Source: Actinobacteria bacterium 13_1_20CM_4_69_9 (GTDB taxonomy: Bacteria; Actinomycetota; Thermoleophilia; Gaiellales; Gaiellaceae). From it: a DNA stretch of 8,381 nt. Under the pieces are notes generated by a model. The model saw only the letters and a program-made list of their open reading frames with translations. It was not told the DNA's origin and did no database searches. Each line of letters starts with the position of its first letter. Positions within the stretch are counted from its first letter, which is position 1. Shown here piece after piece: positions 1 through 5,765 of this stretch. A program made the translations under genes and the position numbers. Location: positions 1 to 8,381 of the forward strand of contig MNJC01000119.1 in the NCBI GenBank assembly GCA_001920085.1. The letters run 5' to 3'.

Positions 1-217
1 TCTGCTCGCTCGAGTCGATCGCGGTGAGCCGAGCGTCCGGATGAGCCGCGAGCACGCGCTTCGCCGTTTCGCCGGTGCCGATCCCGAGCTCGAGGATCGT
101 CCTTGCAGACACGTCCTTTGCGGCCGCCGCCGTCTGCCCTTGCAGGTCCGGATAGGACGGCACCTCCTCGAGCATGTTCTTCAGGTACGTCTCGGGATCC
201 CAGTGCCACTGCGTCAC
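1..217 (-). CDS. Class I SAM-dependent methyltransferase, N-terminal part (runs off the left edge)
   Basis: Reading leftward from GTG at 217 gives 72 codons without a stop up to the window edge. Residues 41-51 read ILELGIGTGET, the glycine-rich SAM-binding motif I of Rossmann-fold methyltransferases, and residues 64-70 read LTAIDSS, where the acidic residue after strand beta-2 binds the SAM ribose. The N-terminus (MTQWHWDPETYLKNMLEEVPSY) resembles small generic methyltransferases of the Methyltransf_25 type. The substrate cannot be inferred because the rest of the protein lies outside the window. GTG 217 is the only reasonable start: an in-frame TAG lies at 229-227 with no other start codon between. 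No Shine-Dalgarno is seen, but a TAGAGT hexamer ends 6 nt before the GTG, compatible with a leaderless mRNA. It is transcribed divergently from priA. Confidence 0.85.
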   Translation of the reverse strand, partial: MTQWHWDPETYLKNMLEEVPSYPDLQGQTAAAAKDVSARTILELGIGTGETAKRVLAAHPDARLTAIDSSEQ

Positions 218-223
218 GGCGCC

Positions 224-229
224 ACTCTA
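224..229 (-). promoter_or_regulatory. Candidate -10 box (TAGAGT) for the leftward methyltransferase gene
   Basis: On the minus strand TAGAGT (TANNNT type) is followed by six bases (ggcgcc) and then the GTG start at 217. This spacing would place the transcription start at or next to the start codon, giving a leaderless mRNA, a common arrangement in actinobacteria. No convincing -35 was found. The promoter function is inferred from spacing alone. Confidence 0.4.
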
Positions 230-233
230 CGCT
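228..233 (+). promoter_or_regulatory. Candidate -10 box (TACGCT) for priA
   Basis: TACGCT matches TANNNT and lies 7 nt upstream of the inferred TTG start of priA at 241, where no Shine-Dalgarno is visible. It shares positions 228-229 with the opposing TAGAGT box of the methyltransferase gene. No clear -35 is visible. The call rests on spacing and on TA being uncommon in this GC-rich context. Confidence 0.35.
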
Positions 234-240
234 GGTCGTC

Positions 241-2166
241 TTGAGCCGCTACGCGTCCGTCTTCCCGCTCGTCACCGCCCGCGCGCTCGCGCGCGAGTTC
301 ACGTACGAGGTTCCGGACGAGGTCGAGCCGGGCGCGGTGGTGGAGGTCCGCTTCGGGAACGCGAAGCGACGCGGTGTGGTGACCGAGGTGGGAGTGACGC
401 CGCCCGACGGCGTGACGGCTGCGCCCGTGGAGCGCGTGGTCGAGGAGCTGCCTCGCCCGCTCGTCGAGCTGGCTTTGTGGGTGGCGGACTACTACGGCTC
501 GACGCCGGGTCGGGCGTTCCAGCTCGTCGCGCCGGTGCAGCGGAAGCCGCGCGGCGAGCGTGCGCAGCCGGCGGAGCGCGACGCGCTGCCCGGCGAGCCC
601 GCGCCGGCATCGCTCAGCGACACGCAGGCGGCGGCCCTCGAGCGCGTTGTCGAGAAGCTGGACGCGGGGGAGAGCGCGAACTATCTGCTCTACGGCGCGA
701 CCGGCAGCGGCAAGACGGAGGTGTACCTCCAGGCGTGCGCGGCGGCGCTCGAGCGCGGTCGCGGCGCGATCGTCTTGGTCCCCGAGATCGCGTTGACGCC
801 GCAGGCTCTGGGGCGCTTTCGCGCGCGCTTCGGCGAGCGCATCGCCGTGTTGCACTCCGCGCTGACCGAGGCGGAGCGGCGCGACGAGCGCGCGCGCATC
901 GTGCGCGGCGAGGCGCCGATCGTCCTCGGCGCGCGGTCTGCGGTCTTCGCACCGGTCGCGCGGCTCGGCGTGCTCTGCGTCGACGAGGAGCACGACGCGT
1001 CGTACAAGCAGGAGTCGGATCCGCGCTACGACGCACGCACCGTCGCTGCGAAGCGTGCGGCTCTGGAGGGTGCGGTGGCGGTGTTCGGCACTGCGACGCC
1101 GCGGCCGGAGACGTGGGGGAGCCTCGAGCGGCTCGAGCTCGGCGGCCGCATCGCGGGGCCGCTGCCGCCGGTGCGCGTGGTCGACCTGCGGCGCGAGTCG
1201 GGCTATCCGCTGTCGGCGCCGCTGCTCGCGGAGCTGGGCGCCGTCGCGGAGCGCGGCGGGAAGGCGATCCTGCTGCTGAACCGGCGCGGCGTCGCGCCGG
1301 CGTTGCACTGTCGCGCCTGCGGCACGACCCTGCGCTGCGAGAGCTGCGACGTCGCGCTCGTGCTGCACGCCGACCGCGTCCTGCGCTGTCACCACTGCGG
1401 CTACACGGAGCGGGAGCCCGAGACGTGTCCCGCGTGCGGCTCCGCGGAGATCGTGCGCCTCGGGGCCGGCACGCAGCGGCTCGAGCGCGAGCTGGCGGAA
1501 AAGCTGCCCGAGCTGGAGCGCATTCGTCTGGACGCCGACACGGTCGAGAAGCCGGGCGCGCTCGCCGACGCGTTGCGGCGCTTTGCCGAGGGCGATCGCG
1601 TCGTGCTCGTGGGAACCCAGATGGTGTCGAAAGGGCACCATTTTTCGGGCGTCGCGCTCGCCGCCGTCGTCGACGCAGACACGGGGCTCGGCCTACCGGA
1701 CTTCCGCGCGGAGGAGCGGACGTTCCAGCTCCTGACACAGCTCGCCGGCCGCAGCGGCCGCGACGCCCCGGGGCGCGTGCTCGTCCAGACGTTCCAGCCG
1801 GACTCCCGCGCGATCGAGCTCGCGGCGCGGCATGACGTGCCGCGCTTTCTCGCAGGCGAGCTGGAGCGGCGGCGCGCGCTCGGCTACCCGCCCTTCAGGC
1901 ACCTTGTCCGCATCGTCGTCGCGGGGCCCGAGCCGGACGCGCCGCTGCGGGCGCTGACGGAGCTGAAGGCGGGCCTGCCCGCCGAGCTGCTCGGCCCGGC
2001 GCCGCTCTTGCGCTTGCGCGGGAAGTTCCGCGCGCAGCTCGTGGCGAAGACGGACCACCCGCGGCGCATCGCGGCGCAGGCCGGGCGCCTACTCAGCGCC
2101 GCCGCCCCAGCAATGCGCCGCGCCGGTCTCAGCGTGGTCGTCGACGTCGACCCGCAGGGCTTTTGA
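241..2166 (+). CDS. priA: Primosomal protein N' (replication restart helicase PriA)
   Basis: PriA recognises stalled or collapsed replication forks, unwinds the lagging strand with 3'-5' polarity and reloads the replicative helicase. From the TTG at 241 the product is 641 residues (E. coli PriA is 732). The N-terminal 3'-DNA-binding region (about 1-110) includes FTYEVPDEVEPGAVVEVRFGNAKRRGVV. Walker A GATGSGKT is at 152-159, DEEH (motif II) at 248-251 and GTATP (motif III) follows. Eight zinc-binding cysteines are at 357, 360, 366, 369, 383, 386, 396 and 399, inserted between the helicase lobes as in PriA. GTQMVSKGHHF (458-468) and AGRSGR (502-507) are motifs V and VI. All motifs needed for ATP hydrolysis are present, unlike the degenerate PriA of mycobacteria and streptomycetes. 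An ATG further upstream at 103 is in frame, but it would overlap the methyltransferase gene and add 46 low-complexity residues. TTG 241 gives the normal family start, with no better ATG or GTG nearby. Confidence 0.95.
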   Translation: MSRYASVFPLVTARALAREFTYEVPDEVEPGAVVEVRFGNAKRRGVVTEVGVTPPDGVTAAPVERVVEELPRPLVELALWVADYYGSTPGRAFQLVAPVQRKPRGERAQPAERDALPGEPAPASLSDTQAAALERVVEKLDAGESANYLLYGATGSGKTEVYLQACAAALERGRGAIVLVPEIALTPQALGRFRARFGERIAVLHSALTEAERRDERARIVRGEAPIVLGARSAVFAPVARLGVLCVDEEHDASYKQESDPRYDARTVAAKRAALEGAVAVFGTATPRPETWGSLERLELGGRIAGPLPPVRVVDLRRESGYPLSAPLLAELGAVAERGGKAILLLNRRGVAPALHCRACGTTLRCESCDVALVLHADRVLRCHHCGYTEREPETCPACGSAEIVRLGAGTQRLERELAEKLPELERIRLDADTVEKPGALADALRRFAEGDRVVLVGTQMVSKGHHFSGVALAAVVDADTGLGLPDFRAEERTFQLLTQLAGRSGRDAPGRVLVQTFQPDSRAIELAARHDVPRFLAGELERRRALGYPPFRHLVRIVVAGPEPDAPLRALTELKAGLPAELLGPAPLLRLRGKFRAQLVAKTDHPRRIAAQAGRLLSAAAPAMRRAGLSVVVDVDPQGF

Positions 2167-2199
2167 GACATGTCTTAGGGACTGTCCCTAAGACATGTC
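2167..2199. repeat. Perfect 16-bp inverted repeat with 1-nt centre; candidate REP-like element or bidirectional terminator
   Basis: The left arm GACATGTCTTAGGGAC (2167-2182), a single T (2183) and the right arm GTCCCTAAGACATGTC (2184-2199) are exact reverse complements. The element begins at the base after the priA TGA and lies between two convergent genes, priA and yqgE. It could form a long hairpin in transcripts from either side. There is no downstream T-run, so it is not a classic intrinsic terminator. Its lower GC content compared with the flanking genes, and a GGGAC/GTCCC core as seen in dispersed palindromes of other genomes, suggest a REP-type repeat. Whether it recurs in this genome cannot be seen from the window. 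Confidence 0.75.
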
Positions 2200-2236
2200 C
2201 GTAGAGGTGCGCACGTCCGGCGCCCGCCCCTCGCGG

Positions 2237-2782
2237 TTAGTTCAGTGACGGGTCGACCGGCATGCGGGCGACGAGCTCGTACTCCCCGCCCTTGCGGCGC
2301 AGTACCGAGCTCCAGAGACCGTCGGGGTCCTCGGTGAAGATGTCGTCGAGATCGGCGCGTTCAATGATCCAGTCGTCGCGCTCGAGCTCGTCCTCCAGCT
2401 GATCCGGGCCCCAACCCGCGACACCCGCGAAGACGCGTGTGCGCTCCAGGTCGGGCGCGCCGTCCTCCAGCGCGTCGTCGAGCGCGACGAAGCCGATGTC
2501 CTCGATCACGACGACGCCTGCCTGGTCGGGATCGTGGAACTCGGCCAGGACCGCGACGCCCTCGGGATTGACGGGCCCGCCGACGAACACCGGGTCGGTC
2601 AGGTCGGTGACCGAGCCGAGCTGCGGCACTGCGTCGCCGACCGTCGCGTCGGAACGGCGGTTGAGGATGACCCCGACCGCGCCTTCATCGCTGTGCGCGG
2701 TGACGAACACGACTGCGCGGTGGAAGTTCGGATCGAGGATCGACGGCGACGCGATCAGGAAGTGCCCGGCCAGAGAATCCAT
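2237..2782 (-). CDS. yqgE: YqgE/AlgH family protein (UPF0301)
   Basis: The 181-residue product has the typical family start MDSLAGHFLIASPSILDPNFHRAVVFV, then EGAVGVILNR, the FVGGPV turn near residue 67, and RVFAGVAGWGPDQLEDELERDDW, all hallmarks of UPF0301/AlgH. Length is normal (about 180-190). The biochemical role is not established: AlgH was named for an effect on alginate regulation in Pseudomonas, and the protein is widespread and probably cytosolic, with no signal peptide or membrane segment here. The ATG at 2782 lies 3 bp after the TAG stop (2788-2786) of the upstream gene. The only purine-rich stretch (AGGA) is 1 nt from the ATG, too close for normal use, so translation probably depends on termination-reinitiation from the upstream gene. 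Confidence 0.93.
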   Translation of the reverse strand: MDSLAGHFLIASPSILDPNFHRAVVFVTAHSDEGAVGVILNRRSDATVGDAVPQLGSVTDLTDPVFVGGPVNPEGVAVLAEFHDPDQAGVVVIEDIGFVALDDALEDGAPDLERTRVFAGVAGWGPDQLEDELERDDWIIERADLDDIFTEDPDGLWSSVLRRKGGEYELVARMPVDPSLN

Positions 2783-2785
2783 GTC

Positions 2786-3301
2786 CTAAGTTTGCCCGTC
2801 CACGGGAAATCGAGACAGGATCCAGCTCGCGTCGAGCGGCTCGCGCGTGTAGGGACGGCCGTTGACGAGGACGAAGTCGCCCGTGCGCGGGTTCATCGGC
2901 AGACGCGACTCCGTCGGGTAGTGCCGGTTGTGGCGCTCGATCAGGTCGTTCACCTCGCTGAAGTCCCAGCTCTCGGCGACCAGATGCCAGCGGCGCGCGA
3001 GCTCGGCACCGCTCCACTCGAGCTGCAGCTCCTCGAGCGCCTCGGCCAGCCGCGTCTCGTGGAGCTCGATCTCGAGCTCGATCGCGCGCAGCCGCCGCAT
3101 CCACGCGAGCGGCCCGCCGAGCGCGGCCAGCTGCGCGTCCGCGTCGGGACGGAAGTTGCGCCAACGCCGGCGAAGCGGCTCGCCCGCGAGCGGATTGCCC
3201 TGGACGTCCTCCGCGAGCGCCTCGCGCTCGCGCCGGTCACGCGGCGTCTCCGGGCGCGACACACCCTGCCGCAGGATCGCCTCGCGCTCACGCCGTTCCA
3301 C
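2786..3301 (-). CDS. Conserved hypothetical protein, possibly DUF1992/DnaJC28-domain-like
   Basis: From GTG at 3301 the product has 171 residues and ends 3 bp before yqgE, so the two are probably one transcript. The N-terminal third is charged and contains two similar RREREA segments. The second runs into EDVQGNPLAGEPLRRR, which faintly recalls the REAIERGEFDNLPGAGKPL signature of DUF1992 (DnaJC28 central domain). A long amphipathic helical region follows (GPLAWMRRLRAIELEIELHE...). The C-terminus is proline-containing and looks conserved: IERHNRHYPTESRLPMNPRTGDFVLVNGR, then LDASWILSRFP. No J-domain HPD motif, signal peptide or membrane helix is seen. GTG 3262 (158 residues, starting MSRPETPRDRRERE) is an alternative start. 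The function is unknown and the DUF1992 relation is tentative. Confidence 0.65.
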   Translation of the reverse strand: MERREREAILRQGVSRPETPRDRREREALAEDVQGNPLAGEPLRRRWRNFRPDADAQLAALGGPLAWMRRLRAIELEIELHETRLAEALEELQLEWSGAELARRWHLVAESWDFSEVNDLIERHNRHYPTESRLPMNPRTGDFVLVNGRPYTREPLDASWILSRFPVDGQT

Positions 3302-3306
3302 GGCGC

Positions 3307-3312
3307 TAGTCT
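3307..3312 (+). promoter_or_regulatory. Candidate -10 box (TAGTCT) for the def-fmt-rsmB unit
   Basis: TAGTCT (TANNNT) lies 9 nt upstream of the ATG at 3322. No Shine-Dalgarno is visible, so a leaderless or nearly leaderless mRNA is possible. On the opposite strand, positions 3314-3309 read CAGACT, a weaker NANNNT match ending 6 nt before the GTG at 3301. The 20-bp gap could therefore carry two overlapping divergent promoters. This is inferred from spacing only. Confidence 0.3.
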
Positions 3313-3321
3313 GCCCGCTGC

Positions 3322-3748
3322 ATGTCAGACGAAGTCGAAGGACAGGTCCGAACCGAGGAGCTCGATCCGGAGCGCGAAGCGCGTCGGCCTCGCCGCGACG
3401 CAGGTCGGCGTCTTGCGGCGCGTGTTCGTGTTCTCCCCCGAAGAGGATCGAGTGTATGCGCTCGTCAACCCGTCGCTCGAGCCGCGCAGCTCCGAGAACG
3501 AGACCGACGACGAGGGGTGCCTCTCGATCCAGGGCGTCACCGTCCCGGTCGAGCGCGTGACGGCGGTGCGGCTCGAAGGACGTGACGAGAACGGTGCGGA
3601 GGTCGCGTACGACCTCGAGGGAATGGCCGCGCGGATCGCGCAGCACGAGTACGACCACCTCGACGGCAAGCTCATGCTCGACCGCACCTCGCCCGAAGCG
3701 CGGCGCGCGGCGATGGCGGCGCTGCGGCCCCGGCTCGTCTTGCGTTGA
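3322..3748 (+). pseudogene. def: Peptide deformylase, apparently disrupted by an internal frame-shifting deletion
   Basis: Peptide deformylase removes the formyl group from the N-terminal methionine of new proteins. All three metal and catalytic motifs lie in one frame ending at TGA 3746-3748: GLAATQVG (3386-3409), EGCLS (3512-3526, Cys ligand) and HEYDHLDG (3644-3667, two His ligands and catalytic Glu). That frame has no ATG, GTG or TTG upstream of motif 1 at a sensible distance. The ATG at 3322 is in another frame and reads MSDEVEGQVRTEELDPEREARR, which looks like the N-terminal extension of actinobacterial deformylases, before running out of frame to a stop at 3583-3585. The ~40-50 residues usually found between this extension and motif 1 (with the GDPVLR-type segment) are absent. 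Both reading frames meet at about 3367-3388, suggesting a deletion whose length is not a multiple of three. The remaining sequence is undamaged, so the event is recent or an assembly artefact. A functional copy may exist elsewhere. Confidence 0.75.
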
Positions 3749-4536
3749 AACTGGCCGTGGCGGCGACGGCGCCGTTCGGAGCGGACGTCCTCGAGCGTCT
3801 CGCGCAGCGGCACGACGTCACCGCCCTCCTGACCCGTCCAGACGCGCCGCGCGGGCGTGGCCGCAGGCTCGCGCCTCCGCCCGCGAAAGAGACGGCGGAG
3901 CGGCTCGGGATTCCCGTGCTGCAGCCGGCGCGGCCAGAGCCGGGCATGGAGCTCGGCGCCGACGCCGTCGTCGTCGCCGCCTACGGCCTGCTGATCCCCG
4001 AGCCCGTCCTCGAGGGACGGCTCTGGCTGAACGTGCACCCGTCGTTGCTCCCGCGCTGGCGCGGCGCCGCACCCGTCGAGCGCGCGATCATGGCCGGCGA
4101 CACCGAGACGGGCGTGACCATCCACCGGACCGTCAAGGAGCTCGATGCCGGCCCGATCGCCGCGCAGCGCGCATTCCCGATCGGCGAGCAGGACGACGCC
4201 GGTGCCGTCTTCGCCAAAGCGGCGGGGATCGCGGACGACCTGCTCGATGCCGTCCTGCCGGATCCGGAGTTCACGCCGCAGCCCGATGACGGCGTGACGT
4301 ACGCGGAGAAGATCGGCCCGGCCGACCGCGAGCTGGACTGGGAGGATCCGCCCGACGAGCTGCTGCACAAGATCCGCGCGCTGTCGCCGCACATCGGCGC
4401 GCGCGCCCCGCTCCACGGGCGCGACGTCACCGTCTGGAAGGCACGCGTTGCGGGCGGACGCCTCGAGCCGCTCGAGGTGCAGCCCGACGGCAAGCGACGC
4501 ATGACGTACGACGAGTTCCTGCGCGGCGTGCGTTGA
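3745..4536 (+). CDS. fmt: Methionyl-tRNA formyltransferase
   Basis: Fmt transfers the formyl group of 10-formyltetrahydrofolate to initiator Met-tRNA. The 263-residue product starts MKLAVAATAPFGADVLERLAQRHDVTALLTRPDAPRGRGRRLAPPPAKE. It contains the signature NVHPSLLPRWRGAAPVERAI, with Asn96 and His98, and Asp134 in ELDAGPI; together these match the catalytic Asn-His-Asp triad of the formyltransferase fold. The C-terminal domain (about 185-263, from VTYAEKIGPADRELDW) is the tRNA-binding OB-like domain in a short form, and the whole protein is shorter than the usual ~310 residues. The TTG start at 3745 overlaps the def stop as TTGA, so it is expected to be translationally coupled to def. If def is truly frameshifted, ribosomes would stop at 3585, about 160 nt before this start, which could reduce fmt translation. 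The stop overlaps the rsmB start. Confidence 0.93.
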   Translation: MKLAVAATAPFGADVLERLAQRHDVTALLTRPDAPRGRGRRLAPPPAKETAERLGIPVLQPARPEPGMELGADAVVVAAYGLLIPEPVLEGRLWLNVHPSLLPRWRGAAPVERAIMAGDTETGVTIHRTVKELDAGPIAAQRAFPIGEQDDAGAVFAKAAGIADDLLDAVLPDPEFTPQPDDGVTYAEKIGPADRELDWEDPPDELLHKIRALSPHIGARAPLHGRDVTVWKARVAGGRLEPLEVQPDGKRRMTYDEFLRGVR

Positions 4537-5756
4537 CGGCGCGCGAAGCGGCGTATCAGGTCGTGCTGCGCGTGTTCGAAGACGATGCGTACGCCGACCG
4601 CGTTCTCCGCTCGGCCGCCGCGAAGCTCGATGCGCGCGATCGCGCGCTCGCGCAGCGCCTCGCGTTCGGGACCGTCCAGCGCGTGCGAACGCTCGACCAC
4701 GCGATCGAGACGCTCGGCAAGCGTCCCGTCCGCAAGCTCGACCCACCCGTGCGCGCGGCGCTGCGACTCGGTGCGTACCAGCTCGGCTTCACGGAGGTCG
4801 CGACGCACGCCGCGGTGAACGAGACGGTCGAGCTCGTGCGCCGCGCGCGCCTCGAGCGCGCCGTCGCGTTCACGAACGCCGTCATGCGACGGCTCTCGGA
4901 AGGGATCGAGGAGCTGCTGCGGTGCCTGACAGAGGACACGCCCAAAATGGCCGCGTTGAAGCACTCGTATCCCGATTGGGTCGCCGAGCTCTGGTGGGAC
5001 GAGCTCGGACGCGACGACGCGCTCGAGCTCATGCGCGCCCAGAACGAGCCGCCGGAGCGCGTCGTCCGCCTCAACCACCGAAAGGCCGGGTCGATTGCGG
5101 GCACGCCGGATCGGGACCTGCCTTCTGCCTGGCACGTCGACCGGGTCGACGAGGACGCGTTCGAAGCGGGCCTGATCTGGCCGCAGAGCCGCGGCTCGCA
5201 GCTCGCCGGCCTCGTCGTCGGCGCACGCCCGGGCGAGCGCACCCTCGACCTGTGCGCAGCGCCGGGCGGGAAGGCGACGCAGCTCGAGGGCGAAGTCGTC
5301 GCAGTCGAGCTCCACGCCGGCCGGGCGCGGGAGCTCGAGGAGAACTGCCGCCGCCTCGGCGCCGACAACGTGACCGTCGTGAACGCCGACGCGACGCACC
5401 TACCGCCGGAGCTGACGGGCTTCGACCGCGTGCTCGTGGACGCGCCGTGCTCAGGGCTGGGCGTGCTCGCCGGCCGGCCCGACCTGCGCTGGCGGGCCGA
5501 GCCACTGCCGGAGCTCCAGCTCGAGCTGCTGCGCGTCGCGGCCGAGCGAGTGAAGCCGGGCGGCACGATCGTCTACGCCGTCTGCACGATCAACACTGCC
5601 GAGAACGAGGAGGTCGTCGAAGCTTCCGGCCTCGCGCCGCAGCCGCTCGGCGACGAATGGCCGCAGTTCCGGCATCCACGCCGGCCCGAGTTCCTGCTGA
5701 CGCTGCCGAACGTCCACCACACCTCCGGGTTCTTCATCGCCCGGCTGACGCCGTAG
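4533..5756 (+). CDS. rsmB: 16S rRNA (cytosine-967-C5)-methyltransferase RsmB
   Basis: RsmB uses SAM to methylate C967 (E. coli numbering) of 16S rRNA. The 407-residue protein has an N-terminal NusB-like RNA-binding helical domain (about 1-125: AREAAYQVVLRVFEDDAYAD, VRAALRLGAYQLGF, HAAVNETVELV) and a C-terminal Rossmann methyltransferase domain. SAM motif I is DLCAAPGGKAT beginning at Asp239. Motif IV DAPCSG (303-308) provides Cys306 and motif VI YAVCTINTAENE provides Cys351, the two-cysteine arrangement of m5C methyltransferases, in which one cysteine is the nucleophile and the other aids release. The length is close to E. coli RsmB (429). The start is TTG 4533, overlapping the fmt stop in a TTGA, with no Shine-Dalgarno, so translation is presumably coupled. 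The fmt-rsmB order is conserved in many bacteria. Confidence 0.95.
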   Translation: MTAREAAYQVVLRVFEDDAYADRVLRSAAAKLDARDRALAQRLAFGTVQRVRTLDHAIETLGKRPVRKLDPPVRAALRLGAYQLGFTEVATHAAVNETVELVRRARLERAVAFTNAVMRRLSEGIEELLRCLTEDTPKMAALKHSYPDWVAELWWDELGRDDALELMRAQNEPPERVVRLNHRKAGSIAGTPDRDLPSAWHVDRVDEDAFEAGLIWPQSRGSQLAGLVVGARPGERTLDLCAAPGGKATQLEGEVVAVELHAGRARELEENCRRLGADNVTVVNADATHLPPELTGFDRVLVDAPCSGLGVLAGRPDLRWRAEPLPELQLELLRVAAERVKPGGTIVYAVCTINTAENEEVVEASGLAPQPLGDEWPQFRHPRRPEFLLTLPNVHHTSGFFIARLTP

Positions 5757-5759
5757 AGT
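5754..5759 (+). promoter_or_regulatory. Candidate internal -10 box (TAGAGT) for rpe-ribD
   Basis: TAGAGT overlaps the rsmB TAG stop and is followed by six bases (cgcgcg) and the rpe GTG. The hexamer and spacing are identical to those before the methyltransferase gene at the left edge. It could start a leaderless rpe-ribD transcript inside the operon. No clear -35 was seen, and the TAG is constrained anyway as the rsmB stop, so chance is possible. Confidence 0.3.
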
Positions 5760-5765
5760 CGCGCG

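Noticed and set aside
103..240. Upstream in-frame ATG start for priA at 103
   Set aside because: It would overlap most of the visible methyltransferase gene, and the added 46 residues are arginine/proline/serine-rich with no PriA-like character. The family start matches TTG 241.
214..1641. Long open frame antisense to priA (475 codons)
   Set aside because: Its arginine/alanine-rich, low-complexity product has no recognisable motif. It is an expected shadow of a GC-rich gene on the other strand.
2167..2199. Classic intrinsic (Rho-independent) terminator at the palindrome
   Set aside because: No T-run follows on either strand, so it is reported as an inverted repeat with possible termination function.
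2534..3322. Upstream extension of the def frame to an ATG at 2534
   Set aside because: This stretch is antisense to yqgE and the hypothetical gene, and its product shows no deformylase similarity. It is open only because of GC-rich composition.
3325..5399. Long minus-strand open frames opposite def, fmt and rsmB (473 and 472 codons)
   Set aside because: Composition is biased (R/A/S-rich) with no domain signals, while the plus strand carries well-recognised proteins throughout.
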